A stretch of 64,000 nt of DNA from Neotamlana sedimentorum (GTDB taxonomy: Bacteria; Bacteroidota; Bacteroidia; Flavobacteriales; Flavobacteriaceae): contig NZ_JTDW01000012.1 in the NCBI RefSeq assembly GCF_000943565.1, positions 1 through 64,000 on the forward strand, read 5' to 3'. Below the pieces are notes generated by a model. It was given only the letters and a program-made list of their open reading frames with translations. It ran no database searches and was not told where the DNA came from. The position numbers were made by a program, and so were the translations under genes. This document shows, in pieces, positions 35,378 through 45,115 of this stretch (position 1 is its first letter; every line of letters begins with the position of its first letter).

Positions 35378-35517
35378 CAAGCTTTAAGCTTGTTATTTTT
35401 GAGATGCTGAAACGAGTTCAGCATGACAGTGTATTTTATTTATACGAAATACCTGTACTTTGACTCTAACTTATAGGTTTTGCTTATAAGATTCCGAAAC
35501 AAGCTCGGGGAATAAGC
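35378..35517. repeat. cluster of three palindromes between dnaK and its terminator
   Basis: The palindromes are CAAGCTT-T-AAGCTTG (35378-35392), ATGCTGAA/TTCAGCAT (35404-35424, followed by GACAG) and GCTTAT...ATAAGC with inner ATTCC/GGAAT (35482-35517). The second resembles the TTCAG...AATGACAG part of the element at 50668-50765, suggesting members of a dispersed family in this genome. Confidence 0.6.
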
Positions 35518-35527
35518 GATTCACTGC

Positions 35528-37435
35528 TTACTTAACCTCTTCGAAGTCTACGTCTTCTACATCGCTACCTTCGTTAGCATCGCCACCGGCGCTTGCATCT
35601 GGTCCTGGTTGTGCACCAGCACCTTGAGCTTCAGCTTGTGCTTTGTACATTTCTTCGCTAGCTACTTTCCAAGCTTCGTTAATTTTATCTAAAGCTGGTG
35701 TAATAACTGCTAAATCTTTGCTTTCGTAAGCTTTCTTAAGTTCTTCTAAAGCTTCTTCAATTGGCTTTTTCTTATCATCAGATAATTTATCGCCAAACTC
35801 TTCTAATTGTTTTTCTGTTTGGAAAATCATAGAATCTGCTTCATTTAGCTTTTGTGCCGTTTCAGCAGCAGCTTTATCCGCTTCGGCGTTAGCTTCAGCA
35901 TCAGCTTTCATTTTCTCGATTTCTTCCTCAGTTAATCCAGAAGAAGCTTCAATTCTAATATCTTGTTTTTTACCAGTCGCTTTATCTTCCGCAGATACTT
36001 TAATAATACCGTTTGCATCAATATCGAAAGTTACTTCAATTTGTGGTGTACCACGACGTGCAGGTGGAATACCATCTAAGTGAAAACGTCCAATAGTTTT
36101 GTTATCGGCAGCCATTGCTCTTTCACCTTGTAATACGTGAATTTCTACAGAAGGCTGATTATCGGCGGCTGTTGAGAATACTTGCGATTTTTTGGTAGGA
36201 ATGGTTGTATTTGCCTCGATTAACTTGGTAAATACATTACCCATAGTTTCAATACCAAGAGATAAAGGTGTTACATCTAAAAGTAATACATCTTTAACAT
36301 CTCCTGTTAATACACCACCTTGTATACCAGCACCTAAAGATACAACCTCATCTGGGTTAACACCTTTACTTGGCGCTTTACCAAAGAATTTTTCTACGGC
36401 TGCTTGTACCGCAGGAATACGTGTAGAACCACCAACTAAAATGACCTCATCGATATCAGATTTCGATAAACCTGCTGCTTTAAGTGCAGACTCACAAGGC
36501 TCGATAGTACGTTTTACTAAATCGTCAATTAATTGCTCGAATTTACTACGTGTTAACGTGCGCACTAAGTGCTTTGGTCCGCTAGCAGTAGCCGTAATAT
36601 ATGGTAAGTTAATTTCTGTTTGTGCAGACGATGATAATTCAATCTTCGCTTTTTCAGCAGCTTCTTTTAAACGTTGTAAAGACATTGGGTCTTTACGTAA
36701 GTCCATGCTTTCTTCAGCTTGAAACTCATCGGCTAACCAGTTAATAATTTTTTCATCAACATCGTCACCACCTAAGTGAGTATCACCATCTGTAGATAAT
36801 ACTTCAAAAACGCCGTCACCTAATTCTAAGATAGAAACGTCATGTGTACCACCACCAAAATCGAATACTACAATTTTTTGGTCCGATCCTTTTTTATCTA
36901 ATCCATAAGCTAATGCTGCAGCCGTAGGTTCGTTAATAATACGCTCTACTTTTAAACCAGCAATTTCACCAGCTTCTTTAGTAGCTTGACGTTGGCTATC
37001 GTTAAAATAAGCAGGCACTGTAATTACCGCACGACTTACATCGGTACCTAAGTAATCTTCAGCTGTTTTTTTCATTTTCTGAAGAATCATTGCCGATAAT
37101 TCTTGTGGCGTATATAAACGACCATCTATATCTACACGAGGTGTATCGTTATCTCCCTTTACAACTTTGTAAGGTACACGTTCTGCTTCGTTTTTAGACT
37201 CCGAGTATTTATTACCCATAAAACGTTTAATAGAATAAACCGTTTTTGTAGGGTTAGTTACCGCTTGTCTTTTTGCAGGATCACCAACTTTAATTTCACC
37301 GCCTTCAACAAAAGCAATTACAGATGGTGTTGTTCTTTTTCCTTCTGCATTAGGTATTACAACAGGCTCGTTACCTTCCATTACCGAAACGCAAGAGTTT
37401 GTTGTTCCTAAATCAATTCCAATAATTTTACTCAT
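35528..37435 (-). CDS. dnaK: molecular chaperone DnaK (Hsp70)
   Basis: The 635-residue chaperone has [21 protein letters not shown] at the N-terminus, the ATPase motifs [51 protein letters not shown] and [14 protein letters not shown]. The substrate-binding domain ([35 protein letters not shown]) and the acidic C-terminal tail ([11 protein letters not shown]) follow. The ATG at 37433-37435 is the family start; an extension to 37480 is unlikely. No grpE or dnaJ is adjacent. A TGACA-N3-TGTCA dyad lies ~105 nt upstream. Confidence 0.97.
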   Translation of the reverse strand: MSKIIGIDLGTTNSCVSVMEGNEPVVIPNAEGKRTTPSVIAFVEGGEIKVGDPAKRQAVTNPTKTVYSIKRFMGNKYSESKNEAERVPYKVVKGDNDTPRVDIDGRLYTPQELSAMILQKMKKTAEDYLGTDVSRAVITVPAYFNDSQRQATKEAGEIAGLKVERIINEPTAAALAYGLDKKGSDQKIVVFDFGGGTHDVSILELGDGVFEVLSTDGDTHLGGDDVDEKIINWLADEFQAEESMDLRKDPMSLQRLKEAAEKAKIELSSSAQTEINLPYITATASGPKHLVRTLTRSKFEQLIDDLVKRTIEPCESALKAAGLSKSDIDEVILVGGSTRIPAVQAAVEKFFGKAPSKGVNPDEVVSLGAGIQGGVLTGDVKDVLLLDVTPLSLGIETMGNVFTKLIEANTTIPTKKSQVFSTAADNQPSVEIHVLQGERAMAADNKTIGRFHLDGIPPARRGTPQIEVTFDIDANGIIKVSAEDKATGKKQDIRIEASSGLTEEEIEKMKADAEANAEADKAAAETAQKLNEADSMIFQTEKQLEEFGDKLSDDKKKPIEEALEELKKAYESKDLAVITPALDKINEAWKVASEEMYKAQAEAQGAGAQPGPDASAGGDANEGSDVEDVDFEEVK

Positions 37436-37537
37436 AATGTTTATTTGTGTTTTATATATTTCCGATTTAACGGAAAACATTTATTCATTTTTAATTTCGG
37501 TTAATATTAGTCAATCATTATGCCAACCAAAAAATAC

Positions 37538-37550
37538 TGACACACTGTCA
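37538..37550. promoter_or_regulatory. TGACA-CAC-TGTCA dyad upstream of dnaK
   Basis: A perfect 5-bp inverted repeat with a 3-bp spacer, about 103-115 nt before the dnaK start. It is a candidate heat-shock operator or activator site. No CIRCE element is present. The link to stress regulation is inference. Confidence 0.35.
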
Positions 37551-37576
37551 TATTAAGCTATTTAAAACTGCTATTT

Positions 37577-37668
37577 GGGCGTTACCCCGCATTGGGCGGG
37601 GTCAGGCTATCCGTTACAAGTCCTCGCTACGCTGTGGGCTTTCCACTACTATCCTTAACGCGGGCTTC
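37577..37668. repeat. GC-rich dispersed structured repeat
   Basis: A block of about 90 bp stands out from its AT-rich surroundings. It has outer arms GCGTTA (37579-37584) and TAACGC (37656-37661), an inner hairpin ACCCCGC/GCGGGGT (37584-37602), and then GGCTATCCGTTACAAGTCC and GCGGGCTTTCCACT-like sequence. I recognise this as an intergenic repeat found widely in Bacteroidota, often mis-translated as small proteins; no coding role is supported here. Confidence 0.7.
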
Positions 37669-37688
37669 ACAATTAACATTAAATAATA

Positions 37689-37718
37689 TTGTACGCCTGT
37701 AAAATCCGTATATATTTG
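37689..37718 (+). promoter_or_regulatory. promoter of the serine dehydratase gene
   Basis: TTG (37689-37691), a 19-nt spacer and TATATTTG (37711-37718) give one of the best consensus matches in the window. Transcription would start near 37725, 18 nt before the ATG at 37743, which rules out the upstream frame extension. Confidence 0.6.
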
Positions 37719-37742
37719 TTATTACAATTAAGGTGTTTTTTT

Positions 37743-39164
37743 ATGGAATGTATCTCTGTTTTCGATATGCTTAAAATTGGCATTGGACCTTCTAGTTCGC
37801 ACACGCTAGGTCCTTGGCGCGCTGCCGAACGTTGGATTAACAAACTAAAAGAAAAAAACACATTTCAGAACGTAGATAAAATTACCGTAAACCTTTACGG
37901 TTCGTTATCACTTACCGGTAAAGGTCATGCCACAGATTATGCTGTTATGCTCGGGTTAAGTGGTAAAGATCCGGTAACCATTCCTCCAGAAAACATTCAT
38001 ACTATTGTAAATAGCATAAAAGAAACCAAGACCATAAATTTTGGCGACGAAAAACTATTGCCTTTTAATCCAGAAACCGATATTATTTTTAATAAAGAGT
38101 TTCTACCCTTTCATGCCAATGGCATGAGTTTTACAGCTCATATTAATGGTAAAAAACAAACCAAAAAATATTATTCTATAGGTGGCGGATTTGTGGTAAA
38201 GAAAAAACGCAAAAACGCAAAAAAGAATATTGAAATAAAATGCAGCTTTCCTTACCCAATAGATAAAGGTACCGAACTCCTAAATTTTTGTAAATCGTTA
38301 AACATGTCTATTTCTCAAGTGGTTTTCGAAAACGAAAAATCCCTTCGACCAGAAAAAGAAATAAATAAAGAGTTACAAGACATTTGGAATGTTATGCTAG
38401 AATGTATGTACACGGGTTGCCACACCGAAGGCACATTACCTGGCGGGTTAAACGTGAGGCGTCGTGCGTTCGATATGCATAAAAATCTTATCGGGACCAA
38501 ACCATATACTAATGGCACAGAATGGATTTACACCATTCGAGACACAAAAGTGAAGTTCAGACAAATTTTTAAATGGGTAAGTTGTTTTGCTTTGGCTGTT
38601 AACGAAGTTAATGCATCGCTTGGTCGTGTGGTTACTGCACCTACAAACGGAAGCGCAGGCGTAATTCCTGCCGTTTTAATGTATTATTTAGTTATAGAAA
38701 ACCACGACGGAAATTTCGAAGACATTAAAAAGTTCCTATTAGTTGCAGGCGAAATTGGTAGCATATTTAAAAAAGGAGCTACTATTAGTGCTGCCATGGG
38801 TGGTTGTCAAGCCGAAATTGGCGTATCGTCCGCTATGGCTGCAGGAGCACTTTGCGAACTTTTAGGCGGCTCGCCAGAACAAGTTTTAATTGCCGCCGAA
38901 ATTGCTATGGAACATCACTTAGGTTTAACCTGCGATCCTATTGGTGGCTTAGTGCAAATACCATGTATTGAACGCAATGCTATGGGAGCCATAAAAGCTA
39001 TAAATGCTGCCGAACTTGCACTAGATACCTCTCCAGAAAATATAAAAGTACCTTTAGATAAAGTGGTGTCTACCATGTGGGAAACCGCAAAGGATATGAA
39101 TACAAAATATAAAGAAACTAGCGAAGGTGGTTTAGCTATTGGTGTTAACTTAACCGATTGCTAA
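37743..39164 (+). CDS. sdaA: L-serine ammonia-lyase, iron-sulfur type, single chain
   Basis: The 473-residue enzyme deaminates L-serine to pyruvate. It has the beta-domain start [24 protein letters not shown]-like [13 protein letters not shown], and the C-terminal alpha-domain with [42 protein letters not shown] and [20 protein letters not shown]. These cysteines form the 4Fe-4S site. The ATG at 37743-37745 is chosen because the promoter covers the longer start at 37689. The gene is on its own. Confidence 0.93.
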   Translation: MECISVFDMLKIGIGPSSSHTLGPWRAAERWINKLKEKNTFQNVDKITVNLYGSLSLTGKGHATDYAVMLGLSGKDPVTIPPENIHTIVNSIKETKTINFGDEKLLPFNPETDIIFNKEFLPFHANGMSFTAHINGKKQTKKYYSIGGGFVVKKKRKNAKKNIEIKCSFPYPIDKGTELLNFCKSLNMSISQVVFENEKSLRPEKEINKELQDIWNVMLECMYTGCHTEGTLPGGLNVRRRAFDMHKNLIGTKPYTNGTEWIYTIRDTKVKFRQIFKWVSCFALAVNEVNASLGRVVTAPTNGSAGVIPAVLMYYLVIENHDGNFEDIKKFLLVAGEIGSIFKKGATISAAMGGCQAEIGVSSAMAAGALCELLGGSPEQVLIAAEIAMEHHLGLTCDPIGGLVQIPCIERNAMGAIKAINAAELALDTSPENIKVPLDKVVSTMWETAKDMNTKYKETSEGGLAIGVNLTDC

Positions 39165-39252
39165 TATTTTAATAAACACTTATTAAAATTTAAAATTCAA
39201 AAAAGTTTCAGCTATTAATTTATTACTTTAGCATCTCCAAAAAAACAAAAAA

Positions 39253-40071
39253 ATGTCTACAGCTAAAAAAGAATACAAGCGCATTACGGTTAAAACATTG
39301 GTTGATATGAAATCCAATGGTGAAAAAATCTCCATGCTAACGGCCTACGATTATACTATGGCAAAAATAGTAGATGGTGCAGGCACAGACGTTATTCTGG
39401 TTGGGGATTCGGCTAGTAATGTTATGGCGGGTCATGAAACCACGTTGCCTATTACATTAGACCAAATGATTTATCACGCATCTTCTGTTGTAAGAGCTGT
39501 AAACCGTAGTTTAGTGGTTGTAGATTTACCTTTTGGAAGCTACCAAAGCGACCCTAAAGAAGCGTTGCGTTCTGCGATTAGAATTATGAAAGAAAGCGGT
39601 GGACACGCCGTAAAACTTGAAGGCGGAAAGGAAATAAAAGACTCTATAAAGCGCATTTTAAATGCCGGAATTCCTGTTATGGGGCATTTAGGTTTAACAC
39701 CGCAATCTATTTATAAATTCGGGACTTATACCGTACGTGCCAAAGAAGAAGCTGAAGCTGAAAAATTAATTGAAGATGCCAAAATGTTGGAACGAATTGG
39801 CTGTTTTGGTGTGGTTTTAGAAAAAATACCTTCTGCATTAGCTAAAAAAGTGGCAGAAAGCATTAGCATTCCTGTAATTGGTATTGGTGCTGGACCAGAT
39901 GTTGATGGTCAAGTTTTAGTACTTCATGATATGATTGGAATGACGCATGAATTTAACCCGCGTTTTTTACGTCGTTATTTAAATTTATTTGATGATATGA
40001 CCGATGCCATCGCACAATATGTTGACGATGTTAAAACTCAAGATTTCCCTAATGATAGTGAGAAGTACTAG
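39253..40071 (+). CDS. panB: 3-methyl-2-oxobutanoate hydroxymethyltransferase PanB
   Basis: The 272-residue enzyme makes ketopantoate from 2-oxoisovalerate for pantothenate and coenzyme A. Signatures include [78 protein letters not shown] and the C-terminal [26 protein letters not shown]. The upstream region reads TTACTTTAGCATC, a near match to a -7 box. A pseudouridine synthase gene follows after about 50 nt. Confidence 0.96.
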   Translation: MSTAKKEYKRITVKTLVDMKSNGEKISMLTAYDYTMAKIVDGAGTDVILVGDSASNVMAGHETTLPITLDQMIYHASSVVRAVNRSLVVVDLPFGSYQSDPKEALRSAIRIMKESGGHAVKLEGGKEIKDSIKRILNAGIPVMGHLGLTPQSIYKFGTYTVRAKEEAEAEKLIEDAKMLERIGCFGVVLEKIPSALAKKVAESISIPVIGIGAGPDVDGQVLVLHDMIGMTHEFNPRFLRRYLNLFDDMTDAIAQYVDDVKTQDFPNDSEKY

Positions 40072-40106
40072 TTGGTTTTAGTTGTTAATTGTTAGTTGTT
40101 AGCGAC
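40072..40106 (+). repeat. short imperfect TTGTTA repeat
   Basis: The sequence between panB and the pseudouridine synthase gene consists of a low-complexity run of TTGTTA/GTTAG units. It is non-coding and lies within the region where an upstream TTG start for the next gene would fall. Confidence 0.5.
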
Positions 40107-40121
40107 AATATTTCTGTATTT

Positions 40122-40820
40122 GTGATAAAAAAAATACTTTCCAATAAAAATAACCTAAACGTACTTTACGAGGACAATCATCTTATTGTAATAAATAAGC
40201 GTGCAGGCGATATTGTTCAGGGCGATAAAACTGGCGATAAACCGCTTAGTGATGTTGTAAAAGAATATATCGCTGAAAAATATAACAAACCAGGAAATGT
40301 ATATCTTGGTGTTGTACATAGATTAGACCGACCAACAACTGGCATTGTTGTTTTTGCCAGAACAAGCAAAGCTTTACCACGCCTTAATAAATTGTTTGCC
40401 GAAAAGCATGCCAAAAAAACATATTGGGCTGTAGTTAAAAATGAACCACCTAAACCAAAAGACACTTTAATACATTGGTTAAAAAAGAATCCTAAAAACA
40501 ATAAATCTTACGCACACAACAAAGAAGTAAAAGATAGTAAAAAAGCCATTTTACACTACGAGCTTATAAAAAAATTAAACTCCTATTTTCTGCTTGAAAT
40601 AAACTTAGAAACCGGTCGTCATCACCAAATACGAACACAAATGGCTTCAATTGGCTGCCCTATTAAAGGCGATTTAAAATATGGTTTTGATAGAAGTAAT
40701 AAAGATGCTAGTATTCATTTACACGCACGTTATTTAGCTTTTGAGCATCCTGTAAAAAAAGAACCTTTATTTATTGAAGCACCATTACCTAACGATACGC
40801 TTTGGGAGGCTTGTTTGTAA
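40122..40820 (+). CDS. RluA-family pseudouridine synthase
   Basis: The protein has NLNVLYEDNHLIVINKRAGDIVQGD, the catalytic aspartate in LGVVHRLDRPTTGIVVFAR, KTYWAVVKN and LETGRHHQIRTQMASIGCPIKGDLKYG. Members isomerise uridine in rRNA or tRNA. There is no S4 domain. The start is placed at GTG 40122-40124 (MIKKILSNKNNLNVLYED); a TTG at 40089 is also open but lies in the repeat. The product from GTG is 232 residues. Confidence 0.88.
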   Translation: MIKKILSNKNNLNVLYEDNHLIVINKRAGDIVQGDKTGDKPLSDVVKEYIAEKYNKPGNVYLGVVHRLDRPTTGIVVFARTSKALPRLNKLFAEKHAKKTYWAVVKNEPPKPKDTLIHWLKKNPKNNKSYAHNKEVKDSKKAILHYELIKKLNSYFLLEINLETGRHHQIRTQMASIGCPIKGDLKYGFDRSNKDASIHLHARYLAFEHPVKKEPLFIEAPLPNDTLWEACL

Positions 40821-40887
40821 TCTTTACTATTTTAAATTGGTTTCGACTGTGCTCAACCTGAAAATCGGGTTAAAAAAACTTTTAAAA

Positions 40888-41688
40888 TTAAACAAACGGA
40901 TAATTAATAACCATTTTAACACCTTCGTTTGGTTGTGAAGCAATATCCAAACTGGCATTAACAAGATTAGCTCTACTCTTCATGTTTAATAATCCGGCAC
41001 CTTTTTTAACTGTTTTGATATCAAAACCTATTCCGTCGTCTTCAGCATCAATAATTAAATAATCAGACTTATAATTTAAGGTAATTTTTAAGTTTTCCGC
41101 TTCAGAATATTTTACCGAGTTCGATAAAAACTCTTGTAAAATCCTGAAAATTATAATTTCATGCTTTCGATTTTCGAACTCAACTTTCTTGCCAACTACT
41201 TTTAATTCCGCAGAAGCGAACTTCATTTTTTTTAAACGCTTTAACTCGTTGTTTATAGATTTTTCGAAACCAATATTTAATACTACTTCGTTATTTAATG
41301 TTCTTGATAGCTGCCTAACTTCATGTAAACTCTGACTTAAGGCTTCGGTGGTGTCTTTAAACTTATCTTTTACATCATCCTGAACTTGCATTTTTAAAAT
41401 ACTTAATTGCATGCTCGCAAATGAAAGGAGTTGTCCAACATTATCGTGTAACTCCCAACCAATGTTTTTTAACGTTTGCTCTTGAGTTTCTGTTTGTGCT
41501 TGAGCAATTTCTTGCTCGAATTCCTGCTGTTGCTTTATTTTATCGAGCAGCAATTTATTTTTACGCTTTTGAAAAACCACAAAAAACACAATAACTAAGG
41601 AGGTAATAATAACCAAAACGGCTATCATATAAATAAGTAAATAACGTTCGGAAGCCGTACTGGCTAAACGTTCTGTGGTTTGCACCAT
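40888..41688 (-). CDS. sensor histidine kinase with one membrane span, no adjacent regulator
   Basis: The 266-residue kinase has a single membrane segment (residues 19-40), a coiled coil (45-75), a phospho-acceptor helix WELHDNVGQLLSFASM with His81 (HisKA_3 type), and an ATPase domain with LQEFLSNSVKYS, DAEDDGIGFD and GAGLLNMKSRA. It lacks a sensory domain of its own. Such NarL-linked kinases are normally followed by a LuxR-type response regulator; here the next gene is convergent. Its start overlaps by 25 nt the membrane protein gene upstream. Confidence 0.88.
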   Translation of the reverse strand: MVQTTERLASTASERYLLIYMIAVLVIITSLVIVFFVVFQKRKNKLLLDKIKQQQEFEQEIAQAQTETQEQTLKNIGWELHDNVGQLLSFASMQLSILKMQVQDDVKDKFKDTTEALSQSLHEVRQLSRTLNNEVVLNIGFEKSINNELKRLKKMKFASAELKVVGKKVEFENRKHEIIIFRILQEFLSNSVKYSEAENLKITLNYKSDYLIIDAEDDGIGFDIKTVKKGAGLLNMKSRANLVNASLDIASQPNEGVKMVINYPFV

Positions 41689-42368
41689 AATAAAGAAAAT
41701 GTAAAAGTTAAATACATGAATATATTAGACATCATATAAATTTGCCTTCTTAAAAATACGTAATTCCAATCGGATCTGGTATTGTAATTATCAAAAAAAA
41801 CTAAGGGCGTCATAATAAGCCACCAAAATAACAAGGTAATGCTGATATAGAAATTTATTGATTTATAAAAATAGAATATATTGTTTCCATATAGTTTTTC
41901 AACGAAATAAAACATACAACTTAGTAAAATTAAAATCGCACTGAAATTATTTATTAAAGATAAATTACTTGTGAAAAAGGTATCAAAATTAAAACTGATG
42001 ATAAAAATGCTACTTAAAATAAAAATAGCCCATAAACCTATTAGTGCTTTTTTAAAACTATTAGATTTTAAAATTTTTAAAAAATAATATACATAAAAAC
42101 TTGTAGCTCCAAGATTCCACATGAGTGTATACCACCAATAATTTTGCTCAAACCTTGTATTTCTTAGAAAACTTAAGAAGCCATTGGCGTTAATTAACAT
42201 TGTATATCCCCCTAAAAGATCAATAAAAAAGCTATAAATTAAAACATGAATAAAATAAATAACCGCAGTATTTTTAAACTTTTTATAGACAAACACTCCC
42301 GTAATTGCTGCTAAAATTTCTAGAGAATAAATTATAGCAGTATAATAGTATATAAAAAACGTGTTCAT
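41664..42368 (-). CDS. multi-span membrane protein, paralogue of the upstream gene product, function unknown
   Basis: The 234-residue protein has about seven hydrophobic segments. Its layout and motifs GFLSFLRNTRFEQNYWW, MFYFVEKLYGNNI and WNYVFLRRQIYM are shared with the neighbouring product. No family is recognised. Its start shares a 4-nt overlap with the upstream gene's stop, and it overlaps the kinase gene by 25 nt, so all are translationally coupled. A role as a membrane sensor for the kinase is inferred from context only. Confidence 0.7.
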   Translation of the reverse strand: MNTFFIYYYTAIIYSLEILAAITGVFVYKKFKNTAVIYFIHVLIYSFFIDLLGGYTMLINANGFLSFLRNTRFEQNYWWYTLMWNLGATSFYVYYFLKILKSNSFKKALIGLWAIFILSSIFIISFNFDTFFTSNLSLINNFSAILILLSCMFYFVEKLYGNNIFYFYKSINFYISITLLFWWLIMTPLVFFDNYNTRSDWNYVFLRRQIYMMSNIFMYLTFTFSLLWCKPQNV

Positions 42369-43081
42369 TCTTTCAACCAGCCTTTTGCTTCTGGTCTACA
42401 ATAGATTAAAGCAAAAGTAAAACCAAAATACATAATCGCGTTAGCAAACATATAAATTTGCCACCTTAAGAAAATAAAATTCCAATCATTATTAGAATTG
42501 TATATTTCATAAAACACTGTAGCTGTAATAATTAGCCACCAAATAAAACTTATGGCGGTAATATAAAAATTTAAATTCTTGTAAAATGTCAAAATATTAT
42601 TACTTTGTAGCATTTCTATAAAATAAAACATAACGCACATAAAAATAATTAAGGCTCCAAAAACACTTATTACAGGAAAAAATCTAACAAAATAATCTTC
42701 GAAATTTAAACTTACATATATAAAGCAAAAAGCTAGAAACAGATAACCTGCATACTTTAAAACTATTTTAAACGTTTTATAAGTTAAAATTTTTCTGTAA
42801 TAAAAAGTAAAAAATAAAATTGCTCCAATATGCCAAAATAGAGTTGACCACCAAAAATTTGAAAAAAACCTAGTATTCCTCAAAAAACTTAAATATCCAT
42901 GCTTAATTAAAAGTGGATAGTACGCTAATGTATCGCAAATAGTTAAATAGCATAAAAACCAAATAAAATATTTAGCAGATGTGAGTTTATATTTTTTATA
43001 TAAAATTAAACCAGTTACAGCAGCTAAAGATTCTACAGAAAAAGTTATTATATAATAATATTTTATTAAAAATTCGTTCAT
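42365..43081 (-). CDS. multi-span membrane protein, paralogue of the downstream gene product, function unknown
   Basis: The 238-residue protein has about seven hydrophobic segments and the motifs GYLSFLRNTRFFSNFWW, MFYFIEMLQSNNI and WNFIFLRWQIYM in the same order as the 41664-42368 product, showing a tandem duplication. The N-termini also match (SVESLAAVTGLILYKKYK and SLEILAAITGVFVYKKFK). Function unknown. It lies 8 nt after the single-span protein gene. Confidence 0.7.
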   Translation of the reverse strand: MNEFLIKYYYIITFSVESLAAVTGLILYKKYKLTSAKYFIWFLCYLTICDTLAYYPLLIKHGYLSFLRNTRFFSNFWWSTLFWHIGAILFFTFYYRKILTYKTFKIVLKYAGYLFLAFCFIYVSLNFEDYFVRFFPVISVFGALIIFMCVMFYFIEMLQSNNILTFYKNLNFYITAISFIWWLIITATVFYEIYNSNNDWNFIFLRWQIYMFANAIMYFGFTFALIYCRPEAKGWLKE

Positions 43082-43089
43082 TTAAAAAA

Positions 43090-43614
43090 TCAAGGATACC
43101 CTGTCGTTCCGCCTCCTCCATTATTAAGTGGTGGTAAAGGTATATCTCCATCATCTGGTGGTAAATTAATATTTAAACTACTAGCCTTTGCTTGCTTTTT
43201 GTTTCCAGTAGGTACAATAAATAGGGTATTACGGTAGCGTTTTGTTGGCTTGCCTTTATCTGTCCCGTAGTTAGCAAAATACACACGTAAACCAGTAAAA
43301 TTATAATGTAACGAGTCTGCCCCGTATTTTGAGTATGCCAGATATTCTTCAATATCGCTTTTAGACCACCAAACAGAACGTGTTTGCTTTTTTGAGCCTT
43401 CAAACTCTAGGCTTGAATCAATTTCTTTCGGGTTATATTTTTCCCAATTTTTACTAAACGTGGTTGCTTCTGCAATAGAAATTGTATCCTTTGGAGGTTT
43501 TACTACTATGTTTTCTTTAATAGGCATTTTACATAAAGGCTCTCTAGGACAAAAATAATAGGTTAAAATAGCCCCAATAAATAACCCTATAATAAGGTAA
43601 ACAAGTTTCTTCAT
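43090..43614 (-). CDS. single-span membrane-anchored protein, function unknown
   Basis: The 174-residue product has an N-terminal membrane segment (residues ~4-20), a polar region with VWWSKSDIEEYLAYSKYGADSL and VYFANYGTD, and a low-complexity Pro/Asp/Gly tail (PPDDGDIPLPPLNNGGGG). No family is recognised. It is the first gene of the four-gene kinase operon. Confidence 0.65.
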   Translation of the reverse strand: MKKLVYLIIGLFIGAILTYYFCPREPLCKMPIKENIVVKPPKDTISIAEATTFSKNWEKYNPKEIDSSLEFEGSKKQTRSVWWSKSDIEEYLAYSKYGADSLHYNFTGLRVYFANYGTDKGKPTKRYRNTLFIVPTGNKKQAKASSLNINLPPDDGDIPLPPLNNGGGGTTGYP

Positions 43615-43678
43615 ATTTAATTGGTTAATTAATTAATTTGCTAAAAATAGTAAAAACTTTCCATTTAATACTTTTTTA

Positions 43679-44305
43679 CTAAGACGGAAAACCTAACATA
43701 CCTCCCATACCAACAGTGAATAACCAACACCCATAAATAGCGTGTTCTACAGAAGATAAAATCGTTGATTTTGTTTTTATAAAAGTAAATGCAAACATTA
43801 ACCCTCCAATAAAAGTTACCAGTATAACCAAGGCGTTTTTAAAAAAAACATGTCCTAAACTAAATACTATAGCGTTTATAAAAATTAAGCATTTAGTATT
43901 TTTAAATATATTTGAGTAACGCAAGAAGAAAAACGTACGATATAATAATTCTTGTGGATATACTGAAAACAAACTATAAATAAACAAAATAAACAACCAC
44001 ATTTTAGGCTTATTTAATACCACGTGAAACAGCAATTCTTTACTGGTTACAAATACTAAAATAAATGTTATAGCTATAATAACTAAAAATTTCAACATGG
44101 TTATTTTCCAAAATTTATACCAATTAAGATGTTTATTTATTTTAATTTTTTGGTTTTCAACTTTTAATAGAACATAAATTATATAAGCAAAACCAACAAC
44201 TCCCAACCCTAATTTTACATAATTAGAATACGGCACAACAAAACTTATAGGCAGTAAAATAAATATGATAAAAAACTCGGAGATTTTGTACAGTTTAGAA
44301 TTCAT
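43679..44305 (-). CDS. CPBP-family intramembrane metalloprotease-like protein
   Basis: The 208-residue protein has about six membrane spans. It carries YPQELLYRTFFFLRY, the counterpart of the EExxxR motif with Gln in place of the first Glu, FSLGHVFFKN (FxxxH) and SVEHAIYGCWLF (final His). This is the ABI/CAAX prenyl protease-like family, with possible roles in bacteriocin immunity or prenyl processing; function is unproven. It lies 64 nt upstream of the kinase operon and may be part of it. Confidence 0.75.
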   Translation of the reverse strand: MNSKLYKISEFFIIFILLPISFVVPYSNYVKLGLGVVGFAYIIYVLLKVENQKIKINKHLNWYKFWKITMLKFLVIIAITFILVFVTSKELLFHVVLNKPKMWLFILFIYSLFSVYPQELLYRTFFFLRYSNIFKNTKCLIFINAIVFSLGHVFFKNALVILVTFIGGLMFAFTFIKTKSTILSSVEHAIYGCWLFTVGMGGMLGFPS

Positions 44306-44505
44306 TCATTTAGATTTTGTTAATAAATTAAAATTAACGCTTATTAGTAGTTAATCGTAAACTTTCCAAGTTTTTTTGTCATTTTGATGGAAACACTATT
44401 AAAAAATTTTGCAAGGTGGGTACATGTAATATTATAAAATAATAATACACTTGGCGCACCGAATCCCGGGAATTTATATTACTAAAAATTTATATTCAGG
44501 ACAAA

Positions 44506-44964
44506 TTATAACTTTATAACAGTAGAATGTTTTACTTCATTAATCACAAACATGCTGTGTGTACTACCAATATGACTAATTGTAGTTAGCTTAGCTACCA
44601 TAAAAGCCCTAAACTCATCCATATCCTTAACCAAAACTTTTAGTAAATAATCGTAGTCTCCACTAAGATGATAACACTCTAAAACTTCAGATATTTTAGC
44701 TACTTCGCGCTCAAATTGCATGACATAATCTTGGGTATGTTGCACCAGTTTAACATGGCAAAACACAACAAAATTTTTATCAACTTTTTTCTTATTTATT
44801 AAAGCGACATAACTATTAATATAACCCGAACGCTCTAACTTTTTTATACGCTCGTAAACCGCCGTAACTGATAAATTAAGTTTTAAAGAAAGCTCTTTAT
44901 TAGTTTGTTTACTATCGATTTGTAATAGTTCGAGCAAGTTTCTGTCTATTGTATCAAAAATCAT
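44506..44964 (-). CDS. Lrp/AsnC-family transcriptional regulator
   Basis: The 152-residue regulator has a winged helix (LLELLQIDSKQTNKELSLKLNLSVTAVYERIKKLERSGYI) and a C-terminal RAM domain (VVFCHVKLVQHTQ, VLECYHLSGDYDYLLKVLVKDMDEF). It binds amino acids and typically controls their metabolism. It is divergent from the PLP gamma-lyase gene, so control of that gene is likely. A large palindrome lies between them. Confidence 0.93.
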   Translation of the reverse strand: MIFDTIDRNLLELLQIDSKQTNKELSLKLNLSVTAVYERIKKLERSGYINSYVALINKKKVDKNFVVFCHVKLVQHTQDYVMQFEREVAKISEVLECYHLSGDYDYLLKVLVKDMDEFRAFMVAKLTTISHIGSTHSMFVINEVKHSTVIKL

Positions 44965-45115
44965 AAGTGATAATTATTCTATACAAAAGCAATATAGCCC
45001 CTTATTTAGATATATTTGTTAATAATAATTTAAAATATAGATTTATTTTCTAATAAACAGATATATCATTGATTATTAAACTAAATAGATCGAATTTTGA
45101 TTTCATTTTTAGTTT

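Noticed and set aside
37679-37861. minus-strand frame opposite the serine dehydratase start
   Set aside because: Antisense to a well-supported promoter and to the conserved N-terminus of the enzyme.
43173-43403. alternative minus-strand frame within the single-span protein gene
   Set aside because: Overlaps fully a frame with an N-terminal membrane segment in a tight operon; no independent support.
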